Below, in pieces: positions 16,684 to 26,406 of a stretch of 64,000 bases of DNA (within the stretch, counting starts at the first letter, position 1; every line of letters begins with the position of its first letter). Position numbers and translations under genes: made by a program. The notes under the pieces were generated by a model. That model had not been told where the DNA came from. It was given only the letters and a program-made list of their open reading frames with translations, and searched no databases. The stretch spans positions 62,001 to 126,000 of the forward strand of contig NZ_LLWK01000038.1 in assembly GCF_001529295.1 (NCBI RefSeq), written 5' to 3'. This DNA comes from Flavobacterium sp. TAB 87. Lineage in GTDB: Bacteria; Bacteroidota; Bacteroidia; Flavobacteriales; Flavobacteriaceae.

Positions 16684-17433
16684 ATGAAAGTGAAAACAAT
16701 TTTGGTATCTCAGCCGGAACCTAAAGTAGAAAACTCTCCTTACTTTGAGCTACAATTAAAGCATAAGATAAAAATTGATTTTAGACCTTTTATCCATGTC
16801 GAAGGAGTAAACGCAAAGGAAATCCGTCTTCAAAAGATAGATCTTAATAATTACACTGCGATCATTTTGACAAGCAGAAACGCAGTGGACCACTTTTTTA
16901 GAGTGGCTGAAGAAATGCGTTATAAAATTCCAGAAACGTTAAAATATTTTTGTCAGTCGGAAGCTGTCGCATTTTATTTGCAAAAATATGTGGTGTACAG
17001 AAAACGTAAAATTTATGTTGGAGCAAAAGATTTTGCCGATTTGTCTCCACTTATCAAAAAATACAAAGACGAAAAATTCTTATTACCCGCTTCAGATCAA
17101 CTGAATGCAGATGCACCTATTACCTTAGATAATTTAAAAGTAGATTGGACTCAAGCTATTTTTTATAAAACTGTAATGAGTGATTTATCTGATTTGGCAG
17201 ATGTTTATTATGATGTGTTGGCTTTTTTCAGTCCAACTGGAATTAAATCATTGTACAAAAACTTCCCTGATTTTAAACAAAACGAAACTAGAATTGCAGT
17301 TTTTGGAACTTCAACTCAAAAAGAAGCATTAGAGCACGGTTTGCGAATTGACATCATGGCGCCAACGCCAGGAAATCCATCTATGACAATGGCATTAGAA
17401 AAATATATAGTGGAAGCAAATAAAGGAAAATAA
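16684..17433 (+). CDS. hemD: Uroporphyrinogen-III synthase
   Basis: The 249-residue protein fits HemD, which cyclises hydroxymethylbilane to uroporphyrinogen III in haem and sirohaem synthesis. Recognisable are an N-terminal KTILVSQPEP, the segment YTAIILTSRNAVDHF, and the late LAFFSPTGIKSLYKNFP with AVFGTSTQKEALEHGLR. The family is poorly conserved, so I rely on overall order and on context: linkage to DUF4271 is typical of flavobacterial hemD. A terminator follows at 17459. Confidence 0.85.
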   Translation: MKVKTILVSQPEPKVENSPYFELQLKHKIKIDFRPFIHVEGVNAKEIRLQKIDLNNYTAIILTSRNAVDHFFRVAEEMRYKIPETLKYFCQSEAVAFYLQKYVVYRKRKIYVGAKDFADLSPLIKKYKDEKFLLPASDQLNADAPITLDNLKVDWTQAIFYKTVMSDLSDLADVYYDVLAFFSPTGIKSLYKNFPDFKQNETRIAVFGTSTQKEALEHGLRIDIMAPTPGNPSMTMALEKYIVEANKGK

Positions 17434-17458
17434 TTTTTTTGCTCAACCAAAATAATAA

Positions 17459-17483
17459 AGCTGCAAGATTTGCAGCTTTTTTT
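17459..17483 (+). terminator. Rho-independent terminator after hemD
   Basis: A perfect 9-bp stem, AAGCTGCAA paired with TTGCAGCTT around GAT, followed by a T run. Confidence 0.9.
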
Positions 17484-17802
17484 ATGCAGAAATATTACTA
17501 ATTCGCCCACATTTGATAATCAATTAGATGTTTGTAGCAATCGACGTTGGCAAACAAAATAATGCGATATTTATGAAAGCTGCTAGAAATCCCATCCGGC
17601 TAATTACTAATAAAATCGACATTTCAGAAGCGATAATTCATCAATAACGATCTAAAAAGATTAAATTGAAGTATTTTGGGTTCTAAACTCACCGTAAACT
17701 ATACACTTTTACTCTTTAATAGTATTGTTTTTAAAAGCATCTATTTGGATAAAGTTGCACGACATCCTCCAGCATTAAAAGAGCTCACAAAAGTAAAACC
17801 AC
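17484..17802. other. Intergenic stretch with broken coding-like fragments
   Basis: This gap between hemD and the YugP-type protease holds no intact gene. A 39-codon frame at 17529-17648 begins MFVAIDVGKQNNAIF, and in another forward frame a fragment after about 17670 ends with DKVARHPPALKEL and a stop at 17822. Both look more protein-like than usual intergenic sequence and could be traces of a deleted gene, for example a transposase. The similarity is too weak to name a family. Confidence 0.3.
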
Positions 17803-17844
17803 AAATAAAAAAGCCAGCGTGATTTTAAATGTCATTCTGGCTTT
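17803..17844 (-). terminator. Terminator downstream of the YugP-type protease gene
   Basis: Arms AAAGCCAG (17810-17817) and CTGGCTTT (17837-17844), with inner TGA/TCA pairing. On the minus strand the hairpin is followed by a T-rich tract, fitting the gene ending at 17867. Confidence 0.75.
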
Positions 17845-17866
17845 CGTGTGTTTTAAAAATATCTAA

Positions 17867-18553
17867 TTAATTTCTTCTTCCCCCCATATAAATAGAGACG
17901 TAATACAACAAAGTACCAATAGAACCAATTGCCGCTACGACATACGTTCGTGCAGCCCACTTTAGCGAATCTTTGGCGCCAGCGTGTTCTTGTGGCGTTA
18001 ACATTCTTTTATTTTCTAGCCATGCCAATGCACGATTACTCGCATCATATTCTACCGGCAACGTTACTATTGTAAACAATGTTGTTGCCGAAAATAGTAC
18101 AATGCCGAATAACAACAGTTCTGGAAAAGCGTTCATCAATAAGATTCCGGCCAATAAAATCCATTGCATAAAGCTTGACGCCACATTTACCACTGGCACT
18201 AATTTCGAACGCATCGTTAACCATTCGTAACCCACCGCATGTTGCACAGCATGACCACACTCGTGAGCCGCAACCGCTGCCGCAGCTGCGTTTCTTTGAC
18301 TGTAGACCGCCTCACTTAAATTTACCGTTTTATCTGTTGGATTGTAATGATCGGTTAACCTTCCTGGCGTGGATATTACTCGAACATCTCTAATTCCGTT
18401 ATCAGCCAACATTTTTTCAGCGATTTCTGCGCCCGTCATATTATTTTGCAAATGCATTTTCGAATAAAATTCGAATTTACTTTTTAGCCTTGAACTCACT
18501 AACCAACTAAAAAGCATGATTATACCCGCAAGTATTAAATAGCTACTTCCCAT
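17867..18553 (-). CDS. Membrane zinc metallopeptidase (YugP / Zn_peptidase_2 family)
   Basis: The 228-residue protein has an N-terminal helix (3-20), a cytoplasmic catalytic stretch with VAAHECGHAVQHA (HExxH-type HECGH near residue 97), and three or four C-terminal transmembrane helices. The segment GRLTDHYNPTDKTVNLSEAVY before the zinc site is typical of the Zn_peptidase_2 (YugP) family. The substrates are unknown. It stands alone between two terminators. Confidence 0.88.
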   Translation of the reverse strand: MGSSYLILAGIIMLFSWLVSSRLKSKFEFYSKMHLQNNMTGAEIAEKMLADNGIRDVRVISTPGRLTDHYNPTDKTVNLSEAVYSQRNAAAAAVAAHECGHAVQHAVGYEWLTMRSKLVPVVNVASSFMQWILLAGILLMNAFPELLLFGIVLFSATTLFTIVTLPVEYDASNRALAWLENKRMLTPQEHAGAKDSLKWAARTYVVAAIGSIGTLLYYVSIYMGGRRN

Positions 18554-18846
18554 ATTTTAAATTTTTAAAATTCTATTTCTGTTACTCATTTAAAAGAGCA
18601 AATTGTGAACCAAAGTATAAAAATGTCATATTGACATTCGTTAAAAAGCAATTACAACAGCAATCAAAGAATAACCAAAAGTGTCTAAATACATACAGTA
18701 AACATCTCCGCAAAAGATAGTTATACAGAAACAAAAAAATCCAAATGCCAACAACAATTGGAATCTGGATTTTTATCTATATATAGAATGACATCAACTA
18801 AAATTAATCATTCACAATCAATAATTTATAATTAGTGATTAGTGAT
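18554..18846. other. Intergenic region with the leuS terminator
   Basis: The 293-bp AT-rich gap contains one clear element, a hairpin at 18734-18774 (AAATCCA paired with TGGATTT, extended by CCA/TGG) with a T run on both sides, which probably ends leuS transcription on the minus strand. At 18821-18847 are short direct repeats of GTGATTA-like sequence. Nothing coding is seen. Confidence 0.65.
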
Positions 18847-21708
18847 TTATCCAACCAAGTTGATGATTTTTCCTGGAACAATTATCACTTTGTTTGGCGT
18901 TTTGCCATCCAATTGTTTTAGCGTTCTTTCGTCTTTCATAACGATTTCCTCAATTTGCTCTTTGGTTAAATCCAAAGGTAATTTTAGCGTGAAACGCATT
19001 TTTCCGTTGAATGAAACTGGATATTCTTTTTCTGATTCTACCAAATATTTGGCTTCAAAAACCGGAAAAGGAACTGTAGCAATCGAACCTTCATACCCTA
19101 ATAACGACCATAATTCCTCAGCGATGTGTGGCGCATAAGGCGAAATTACGATTGCCAACGGTTCTAAAATGGCACGAGAATGACAGTTCTGAGCAGACAA
19201 TTCGTTTACACAAATCATAAATTGTGAAACTGAGGTATTGAAAGAAAAATTCTCAATGTCATCGACAACTTTTTTGATGGTTTTGTGTAACGATTTTAAA
19301 TTGTCTTTGTTTGGTTCTTCATCAGTTATAATTAAATTATTTTCATCAAAATACAAACGCCATAATTTTTTCAAGAAACCAAAAACACCTGAAATTCCAG
19401 CGGTATTCCAAGGTTTCGCTTGTTCCAAAGGACCAAGAAACATTTCGTACAAACGCAACGTATCCGCTCCGTACTCAGTGCAAATATCATCCGGAGTAAC
19501 TACATTGTATTTGGATTTGGACATTTTTTCTACCTCGCGACCAACGATGTATTTTCCGTTTTCATCCAAAATAAATTCTGCATTTTTATACTCTTCTCTC
19601 CAAGCTTTGAATTTTTCCACATCTAATTCATCTGAAGCATTGACCATCGAAACGTCTGCGTGGATTGGCTGAACATTTTGACCTTCTATTTTATTTTTAG
19701 ATATAAAAGAATTAGTTCCTTCTAGTCTATAAACAAAAGCACTAGTTCCCAAAATCATTCCTTGATTGATCAGTTTTTTGAAGGGTTCTTCGGTTGGTGC
19801 AAAACCTTTGTCTTTTAAAAATTTATTCCAAAAACGCGCATACAATAAGTGACCAGTGGCATGTTCATTTCCTCCAATATATAAATCGACACTTTCCCAA
19901 TATTTTAGGGCTTCCGCCGAAGCAAATTCGGTTTCGTTATTGGCGTCCATATAACGCATCCAGTACCAAGAACTACCAGCCCAACCCGGCATAGTATTTA
20001 ATTCTAAAGGAAAAATACATTTATTATCTACTAAATCTGTTGCAACTACTTTATTATTCACCGTATCCCAAGCCCAAACTGTTGCATTTCCTAAAGGAGG
20101 CAAACCTTCTTCGGTAGGCAAATAATTGGCTACTTCTGGCAAAATAATAGGCAAATGTTGGGCATCAATCATTTTGGGTAAACCATTTACATAATACACC
20201 GGGAAAGGTTCTCCCCAATATCTTTGGCGAGAAAAAACAGCATCACGCAATCGGTAATTGGTTTTTCCTGTTCCTTGTCCAATAGCCTCCAACTCAGCAA
20301 TAGCTTTGTGAGTCGCTTCTTTATAACCCATACCGTCTAAGAAATCAGATTCTACTAATTTAAAGCCATCTTTCGATCCAAACGCGGATTGTGAAATGTC
20401 TTGATCAAAAATATTCTTGATCGCTGGCATTCCCTTTTGTCCGTTAAAGAAATTGGCAAAAGCATAGTCGCGCTCGTCACCACAAGGAACCGCCATAACC
20501 GCCCCTGTTCCGTAACCCGCTAATACGTAATCACCAATCCAAACCGGAATTGGTTCTTTTGTAAAGGGATGTACCGCATATCCTCCTGTAAACACTCCCG
20601 AGATCGTTTTAACATCTGCCATGCGCTCTCTTTCAGAACGTTTCGCCGTTTTTTCGATGTAGGCATCAACTGCTGCTATTTGCTCTGCAGTTGTAATTTG
20701 AGAAACTAATTCGTGTTCTGGCGCTAAAGTCATAAATGTAACTCCAAAGATAGTGTCGGGACGCGTAGTAAAAACTGAAATAGTCCCATCTAAATTTTGC
20801 AAACTAAAATCTACCGAAGCTCCAACTGATTTTCCAATCCAATTTCGCTGGCTTTCTTTGATGCTTTCGCTCCAGTCGATATCGTTCAGTCCTTGCAGTA
20901 AACGTTCCGCATAAGCCGAAATGCGCATGCTCCATTGTGTCATTTTTTTACGAATAACTGGATAACCGCCACGTTCTGAAACGCCATTTACAATTTCGTC
21001 ATTGGCTAAAACCGTTCCTAATCCTGGACACCAGTTGACTTCGGTTTCTGCCAAATACGTTAATCTGTATTTTAATAAAATCTTTTCTTGCTCTTCTTCC
21101 GAATAAGCATTCCACTCTTCGGCTGTGAAAATTGCTACCTGATCATCGCAAACTGCCTCTACCAGCACATTTCCTTCTTCCGCAAAAACTTTGACAAGTT
21201 CTGTTACATCAAAAGCTTTATTTTGTTTTTTGCAATACCACGAGTTGAACAATTGAATAAAAATCCATTGGGTGTGTTTGTAATAATCTGGATTAGAAGT
21301 GCGCACTTCTCTGCTCCAATCAAAAGAAAATCCAATTTTGTCCAATTGCTTTCTGTAGCCTGCAATTTGATTGCCTTCTTTATCCACACCACCGTCAATA
21401 TTTACACGCGTCGTGTCTTCTGGTCTTTGTCCGGTTTGAATGGCATATTGTTCCGCTGGCAAACCAAAACTGTCATAACCCATTGGGTGCAACACATTAA
21501 AACCTTGGTGTCTTTTGAATCTCGAATACACATCTGAGGCAATATAACCTAACGGATGTCCAACATGCAACCCTGCTCCAGAAGGATAAGGAAACATATC
21601 TAGTACATAATGCTTGGGTTTGTCTGAATTGTTTAGTGCTGCAAAAGTTTTGTTTTCTGCCCAATATTGTTGCCACTTGGCTTCTATTTCGTTCGGATTG
21701 TATTTCAT
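18847..21708 (-). CDS. leuS: Leucyl-tRNA synthetase
   Basis: This 953-residue class I synthetase charges tRNA-Leu. Landmarks in order: MKYNPNEIEAKWQQYW start, HIGH-type motif GAGLHVGHPLGY (residues 38-49), the inserted editing domain with TTRPDTIFGVTFM, the active-site stretch YWGEPFPVYY, the KMSKS loop EKMSKSKYN, and the C-terminal anticodon and tRNA-binding domains ending PNKVIIVPGKIINLV. The editing threonine-rich motif is intact, so it should proofread. Start at the ATG at 21708; the TTG at 21729 is rejected. Transcribed divergently from ftsX with a 288-bp gap in which I see nothing but AT-rich sequence. Confidence 0.97.
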   Translation of the reverse strand: MKYNPNEIEAKWQQYWAENKTFAALNNSDKPKHYVLDMFPYPSGAGLHVGHPLGYIASDVYSRFKRHQGFNVLHPMGYDSFGLPAEQYAIQTGQRPEDTTRVNIDGGVDKEGNQIAGYRKQLDKIGFSFDWSREVRTSNPDYYKHTQWIFIQLFNSWYCKKQNKAFDVTELVKVFAEEGNVLVEAVCDDQVAIFTAEEWNAYSEEEQEKILLKYRLTYLAETEVNWCPGLGTVLANDEIVNGVSERGGYPVIRKKMTQWSMRISAYAERLLQGLNDIDWSESIKESQRNWIGKSVGASVDFSLQNLDGTISVFTTRPDTIFGVTFMTLAPEHELVSQITTAEQIAAVDAYIEKTAKRSERERMADVKTISGVFTGGYAVHPFTKEPIPVWIGDYVLAGYGTGAVMAVPCGDERDYAFANFFNGQKGMPAIKNIFDQDISQSAFGSKDGFKLVESDFLDGMGYKEATHKAIAELEAIGQGTGKTNYRLRDAVFSRQRYWGEPFPVYYVNGLPKMIDAQHLPIILPEVANYLPTEEGLPPLGNATVWAWDTVNNKVVATDLVDNKCIFPLELNTMPGWAGSSWYWMRYMDANNETEFASAEALKYWESVDLYIGGNEHATGHLLYARFWNKFLKDKGFAPTEEPFKKLINQGMILGTSAFVYRLEGTNSFISKNKIEGQNVQPIHADVSMVNASDELDVEKFKAWREEYKNAEFILDENGKYIVGREVEKMSKSKYNVVTPDDICTEYGADTLRLYEMFLGPLEQAKPWNTAGISGVFGFLKKLWRLYFDENNLIITDEEPNKDNLKSLHKTIKKVVDDIENFSFNTSVSQFMICVNELSAQNCHSRAILEPLAIVISPYAPHIAEELWSLLGYEGSIATVPFPVFEAKYLVESEKEYPVSFNGKMRFTLKLPLDLTKEQIEEIVMKDERTLKQLDGKTPNKVIIVPGKIINLVG

Positions 21709-21996
21709 CTTTAAGGTACTGAGTTGCAAAGTGAGAAAGCGTTGAAGATTTGCTCACTATAAATTATAAAAATGCAAATTTACATTTATTGTACGTGCTA
21801 CAAAAACAATTCGTCTATTATGGTTTTAATTGCAGTGATCTAATCTCTATTTTACTTGAAAATTGCTTTGATTTTTAAAAAAGAGCTACAATTCCTTCTT
21901 AAATTCAACTTTAAGCACTAAAGTCAAAACTTTGACCGTTATTAGCTTCATATAAAGAAATTCTTTATTATTTTTACGTCAAAATTCAGATAAACT

Positions 21997-22872
21997 ATGA
22001 GTTCTTCTTTTGATAAATTTCAAAAACGCAGGTTAATTTCCTCTTATTTTTCAGTTGTACTTAGTGTATTTCTGGTTTTATTTCTATTGGGTGTTTTAGG
22101 ATTATTCGTTATTAATTCTAAAAAATTAGCCGATGATTTTAAAGAAAAAATTGCAATGACGGTTTTCTTTGACAACGACGCCAACGATAGTATTGTAAAA
22201 GCTTTTGACGCCGACTTAAAAAAAGTGCCGTATGCAAAAAGCTATGTTTATGTTTCTAAAGACCAAGCTGCCAAACAGCACACTGATATTATTGGAGAAG
22301 ATTTTTTGACTTTCCTAGGAGAAAATCCATTGCAAAACTCTTATGACATTCATTTAAAAGCCGATTATGTTGAAAAAGACAGCATCGCTAAAATCGAAAA
22401 AAGTCTTCGCAAAAACGCTATGATTTCGGATATTGTTTACGATAAACAATTGGTTAATTTGGTTAATGACAACATTAAAAGAGTAAGTTTCTGGATTTTA
22501 ATTATCAGTGGTTTTTTAACCGTAATTGCTGTTTTATTAATTAATAGTTCCCTTAGACTATCCATACATTCTAACCGATTTATCATTAAAACCATGCAAA
22601 TGGTAGGTGCGACAAAATCTTTTATCCGAAGACCTTTTGTAATGCGAAGTGTAAAATTAGGAATGATTGGTGCTGGCTTAGCCATATTGGCATTGATTGG
22701 TGTATTGATTTACTTAGATACCAATTTCCCAAGTTTAGGCATTCTTGATGACAAGGTTTTAATTGCATTTGTATTATTAACCGTTTTAGGAGTCGGAATT
22801 TTGATTACTTGGTTGAGTACGCACTTTGCAACACAACGTTTCTTGAACTTGAGAACAGACGATTTATATTAA
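21997..22872 (+). CDS. ftsX: Cell division protein FtsX
   Basis: A 291-residue ABC-type permease of the FtsX family. There is a short cytoplasmic N-terminus, helix 1 at about 24-43, a periplasmic domain with MTVFFDNDANDSIVKAF, and three more helices (165-185, 216-243, 255-275). The ITMRMVGAT-like family motif appears as IKTMQMVGATKSFIRRPF. With FtsE it activates cell-wall hydrolases at the septum. ftsE itself is not in the window. First gene of an ftsX-DUF3098-uppP-truB series. Confidence 0.92.
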   Translation: MSSSFDKFQKRRLISSYFSVVLSVFLVLFLLGVLGLFVINSKKLADDFKEKIAMTVFFDNDANDSIVKAFDADLKKVPYAKSYVYVSKDQAAKQHTDIIGEDFLTFLGENPLQNSYDIHLKADYVEKDSIAKIEKSLRKNAMISDIVYDKQLVNLVNDNIKRVSFWILIISGFLTVIAVLLINSSLRLSIHSNRFIIKTMQMVGATKSFIRRPFVMRSVKLGMIGAGLAILALIGVLIYLDTNFPSLGILDDKVLIAFVLLTVLGVGILITWLSTHFATQRFLNLRTDDLY

Positions 22873-22935
22873 CACTAAGCATAAACAGCTAGCAATCTTA
22901 TTTTTTTGATTGATAGTTCACAAATATTCAACACA

Positions 22936-23196
22936 ATGAAAGACAAACAAACCAATCAAGAATTTCTTTTTGATAAAGTAAATTATAAAATTCTTTTAAT
23001 CGGAATTGGCGTAATTGCTTTAGGTTTTATTTTAATGAGTGGCGGCGGAAGCGATGATCCAAATGTTTTTAATGAAGCCATTTTTAACTTTAGAAGAATT
23101 AGATTGGCACCAACCGCCGTTTTAATTGGTTTTGGAATTACCATTTATGCCATTCTTAAAAACCCCAACAAAAAAGTAAATAGTACAAACATCTAG
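22936..23196 (+). CDS. DUF3098 small membrane protein
   Basis: An 86-residue protein with two transmembrane helices (about 16-35 and 58-77) joined by a loop with SGGGSDDPNVFNEAIFNFRRI. It fits DUF3098, found almost only in Bacteroidota between ftsX and uppP, so a role linked to cell envelope growth is likely but unproven. The start is the ATG at 22936 (MKDKQTNQEF); an upstream alternative start at 22906 is less likely. Confidence 0.8.
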   Translation: MKDKQTNQEFLFDKVNYKILLIGIGVIALGFILMSGGGSDDPNVFNEAIFNFRRIRLAPTAVLIGFGITIYAILKNPNKKVNSTNI

Positions 23197-23267
23197 CAGC
23201 TTCTTTTTTAAAAGTGCCACTATATTTACTACCTATTAAAAAATACTGATCACTGATCATTTGATAA

Positions 23268-24086
23268 ATGAATACAATACAAGCCATCATTCTTGCTATT
23301 ATGGAAGGATTGACCGAATTTTTGCCGATTTCATCGACCGCTCACATGGGCTTTACTGCGGCTCTTTTGGGAATGGAAGAATCAGAATTTTTAAAAATGT
23401 TTCAAGTTTCAATACAGTTTGGAGCTATTCTAGCCATTGTCGTTTTGTATTGGAAAAAATTCTTTGATTTTAAAAACTTTGATTTTTATATCAAATTAGC
23501 TTGTGCTGTTGTACCTGCGCTGGTTTTGGGCTATCTTTTTGACGATAAAATTGAAGCCGTTTTAGGCAACCAAATCGCCATATCGACAGTTTTAATTTTA
23601 GGCGGAATTGTGCTTTTATTTGTAGACAATTGGTTTAAAAACCCTCGAATTCACGACGAAAAAGAAATCAGTATTAAAAAAGCAGTGATCATTGGTTTCT
23701 GGCAATGTTTGGCCATGATGCCCGGAACATCTCGTTCTGCAGCCTCAATTATTGGCGGAATGACACAAGGCTTAAGCCGAAGAGCAGCAGCCGAATTCTC
23801 TTTCTTTCTAGCAGTTCCAACCATGTTGGCCGTAACCGTATATTCTGTTTTTGTAAAAACTTGGGGCAAAGGAACCGCAACCGAAATGAAAGGGTATGAA
23901 ATGATCTTACAAGATGAAAGCCATATCTATTTATTTATCATTGGAAATATTATTGCTTTTATCATTGCCCTACTGGCAGTAAAAACTTTTATAAATGTAT
24001 TGGCAAAATACGGATTTAAATTTTGGGGTTGGTATCGAATAATCATTGGAATCGCATTGTTAATTTATTTTTATTCAACTAAATAA
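23268..24086 (+). CDS. uppP: Undecaprenyl-diphosphatase
   Basis: The 272-residue polytopic enzyme removes a phosphate from undecaprenyl pyrophosphate, recycling the lipid carrier for peptidoglycan and other wall polymers. The two catalytic motifs are present: EGLTEFLPISSTAHM near the N-terminus and PGTSRSAASIIGG in the middle. About eight helices are visible. The stop overlaps the truB start (TAATG), so the two are translationally coupled. Confidence 0.95.
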   Translation: MNTIQAIILAIMEGLTEFLPISSTAHMGFTAALLGMEESEFLKMFQVSIQFGAILAIVVLYWKKFFDFKNFDFYIKLACAVVPALVLGYLFDDKIEAVLGNQIAISTVLILGGIVLLFVDNWFKNPRIHDEKEISIKKAVIIGFWQCLAMMPGTSRSAASIIGGMTQGLSRRAAAEFSFFLAVPTMLAVTVYSVFVKTWGKGTATEMKGYEMILQDESHIYLFIIGNIIAFIIALLAVKTFINVLAKYGFKFWGWYRIIIGIALLIYFYSTK

Positions 24087-24784
24087 TGGAGCCATTAACA
24101 ATAGAAGAATACCAAGAAGGACAAATTTTTCTGGTAGATAAACCCCTAAAATGGAGTTCTTTTCAAGCGGTAAATAAATTAAAGTACGCTTTAATTAACA
24201 AAATCGGACTTCCCAAAAAGTTTAAAATCGGTCATGCAGGCACTTTAGATCCTTTAGCGACTGGCTTATTGCTTATTTGTACGGGAAAATTCACTAAAAG
24301 AATTACCGAATTGCAAGGACAAGCCAAAGAATATACCGGAACCATTTGTGTTGGAGGAACAACGCCATCTTATGATCTGGAAACTGAAATTGATCAAACT
24401 TTTGCAATTGATCACATTACTGAAGCGTTAATTAACGAAACCATTCCACAGTTTTTAGGCGAAATTGATCAAAAACCACCTATATATTCGGCAATTAAAA
24501 AAGATGGAGTTCGTTTGTATGAACACGCTCGCGCGGGTCAAGAAATAGAAATTGCATCCCGAAAAACGACGATCAACGAATTTGAAATTACCCGAATTGA
24601 GTTGCCCGAAATTGACTTTAGAGTCGTTTGTAGCAAAGGTACTTACATTCGCTCGTTGGCCTTTGATTTTGGAAAAGCATTGCAATCTGGCGCACATTTA
24701 ACAGCTTTGCGCCGAACGAAAATTGGTGACTACAATGTAAAAGATGCCATTGATGTTGAAGCATTTGAAAAAAGTTTAGCTTAA
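24086..24784 (+). CDS. truB: tRNA pseudouridine-55 synthase
   Basis: A 232-residue enzyme that makes pseudouridine 55 in the T loop of most tRNAs. The catalytic Asp lies in KIGHAGTLDPLATGLLL; later FLGEIDQKPPIYSAIKKDGVRLYEHAR and CSKGTYIRSLAFDFG match the family. It is shorter than E. coli TruB because the C-terminal PUA domain is missing, usual in Bacteroidota. It overlaps uppP by one base, with a terminator 13 bp downstream. Confidence 0.95.
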   Translation: MEPLTIEEYQEGQIFLVDKPLKWSSFQAVNKLKYALINKIGLPKKFKIGHAGTLDPLATGLLLICTGKFTKRITELQGQAKEYTGTICVGGTTPSYDLETEIDQTFAIDHITEALINETIPQFLGEIDQKPPIYSAIKKDGVRLYEHARAGQEIEIASRKTTINEFEITRIELPEIDFRVVCSKGTYIRSLAFDFGKALQSGAHLTALRRTKIGDYNVKDAIDVEAFEKSLA

Positions 24785-24796
24785 AAATCACAATAT

Positions 24797-24840
24797 AAAA
24801 ACCCATTACAAAACGTATGTTTCGCAATGGGTTTTATTTT
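24797..24840 (+). terminator. Bidirectional terminator between truB and the thioredoxin-like gene
   Basis: AAAACCCATT pairs with AATGGGTTTT around a loop of about 18 nt, with A-rich and T-rich flanks on both sides. It can serve truB and the convergent gene ending at 24859. Confidence 0.8.
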
Positions 24841-24858
24841 TTCTAAGAAATACTATTC

Positions 24859-25470
24859 TTACTTCTGATCTACGTAATTCATGATCTCCATAATTTCTGC
24901 TTGGGTACTTAGACCTTTGTCGTGTAAATACCACAATTGCAAGTCCGATTTTGCCGTTTCATCAACGACTCCAAATTCCTTTTTATAATCACTGATTAAT
25001 TTTACGGCACCTGCAGGACGCGGACCCCAATGATTTTCGACCAATGATGTTTCCTTATTTATTACAATTAACTTCGGAATTGCTTTTCCGTTATTAGTCA
25101 AAAAATAATTCATTAACTCTGGATTTTCATCTCTTAAAACGATTCGTAAATCTATTTTTTTAGAATCAATTTCAGCCATTTTATGCATAATTGGCAACAA
25201 TTGCGCTGCATCACCACACCATCCTTCAGAGATTACCAACCAAATATAATCGTGTTTTAAATCTTCGATTCCGCTTTTGACTTCGTCAGCGATCACAATT
25301 GTTTTCTCCAAACGACTCATTCTTTTTTCATTTAAAGTCGCATAGTTTACTAAATCTTCCGATTGTTCATCACCTGTTACTTTACCTTCAGTCAATAAGT
25401 CGCTTACCAATTTTCTATATTCTTCGTACGAATGACTCGCAAACAAGGATTTAGCTACAGTACTATTCAT
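24859..25470 (-). CDS. Thioredoxin-family protein (Thioredoxin_9 type)
   Basis: A 203-residue cytoplasmic protein with a thioredoxin-like core. The active-site region reads VISEGWCGDAAQLLP, so only the first Cys of a CxxC pair is present (CGDA). This matches the thioredoxin_9 family, in which a single Cys is common. The cis-Pro region GKAIPKLIVIN and the segment NHWGPRPAG follow. It is probably a redox or thiol-transfer protein rather than a general disulfide reductase. No partner gene is adjacent. Confidence 0.8.
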   Translation of the reverse strand: MNSTVAKSLFASHSYEEYRKLVSDLLTEGKVTGDEQSEDLVNYATLNEKRMSRLEKTIVIADEVKSGIEDLKHDYIWLVISEGWCGDAAQLLPIMHKMAEIDSKKIDLRIVLRDENPELMNYFLTNNGKAIPKLIVINKETSLVENHWGPRPAGAVKLISDYKKEFGVVDETAKSDLQLWYLHDKGLSTQAEIMEIMNYVDQK

Positions 25471-25604
25471 AATAATTTTATTTTTTAATGTCTTACAAAC
25501 TTAAATATACTAAAAAGAATTCAAAATGACTTTTATCACACAAAGCAATTCTAACAAGAATAATTAATTTTAGTAAAGATTATTTTAAAAAATTAGAATA
25601 TGTC

Positions 25605-25612
25605 TATATTTG
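25605..25612 (+). promoter_or_regulatory. -7 box of pyrH-frr
   Basis: TATATTTG, a perfect TAnnTTTG match, 22 bp before the pyrH ATG. Confidence 0.6.
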
Positions 25613-25634
25613 CACAAACAAACGCGACAAACAA

Positions 25635-26342
25635 ATGAAATACAAAAGAATTCTTCTAAAATTAAGCGGTGAGGCCTTGATGGGTGATTTACAATATGGT
25701 ATTGATCCTAAGAGATTGGGCGAATATGCAGATGAAATCAAAAAGATTCACGATAAAGGAGTGGAAATTGCGATTGTAATTGGTGGAGGAAATATTTTTA
25801 GAGGTGTTTCTGGCGTAAGTTCTGGAATGGACAGAGTGCAAGGTGATTATATGGGAATGTTAGCCACTGTTATTAATGGTATGGCATTGCAAGGTGCTCT
25901 TGAAAACAAAGGAATGTTAACTCGTTTGCAAACTGCACTTAAGATTGAAGCAATTGCTGAACCTTATATTAAAAGAAGAGCCGTTCGCCATTTGGAGAAA
26001 AACAGAATTGTAATTTTTGGTGCAGGAACGGGAAACCCGTACTTTACTACTGATACAGCTGCTGTTTTAAGAGGTATCGAAATTAATGCTGATGTTATTT
26101 TAAAAGGAACCAGAGTCGATGGTATTTACGATTGTGATCCAGAAAAAAATGCAAATGCCATTAAATACGAGACTATTTCTTTTCAAGATGTATTGCAAAA
26201 AGGACTAAACGTAATGGATAGTACTGCATTTACATTGAGTCAAGAAAACAAATTACCAATTGTCGTTTTTGATATGAATAAAACAGACAACTTAATAAAA
26301 ATTTGCGAAGGCGAAAATATTGGAACTGTAGTTAATATATAA
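25635..26342 (+). CDS. pyrH: Uridylate kinase
   Basis: The 235-residue amino-acid-kinase-fold enzyme phosphorylates UMP to UDP. Motifs in order: [36 protein letters not shown] (the UMP-binding threonines) and [10 protein letters not shown] near the end. Length is normal. frr follows 64 bp downstream, the widely conserved pyrH-frr pairing, so the two are likely one operon. Confidence 0.97.
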   Translation: MKYKRILLKLSGEALMGDLQYGIDPKRLGEYADEIKKIHDKGVEIAIVIGGGNIFRGVSGVSSGMDRVQGDYMGMLATVINGMALQGALENKGMLTRLQTALKIEAIAEPYIKRRAVRHLEKNRIVIFGAGTGNPYFTTDTAAVLRGIEINADVILKGTRVDGIYDCDPEKNANAIKYETISFQDVLQKGLNVMDSTAFTLSQENKLPIVVFDMNKTDNLIKICEGENIGTVVNI

Positions 26343-26406
26343 GTCTCCCAAAAACAGTTGACGTTTGCACAACTGAATACGGAGATTGAAACCAAAAACT
26401 AAAAAA

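Noticed and set aside
21088..21537. 149-residue frame antisense to leuS
   Set aside because: Entirely inside leuS on the opposite strand, no recognisable motif.
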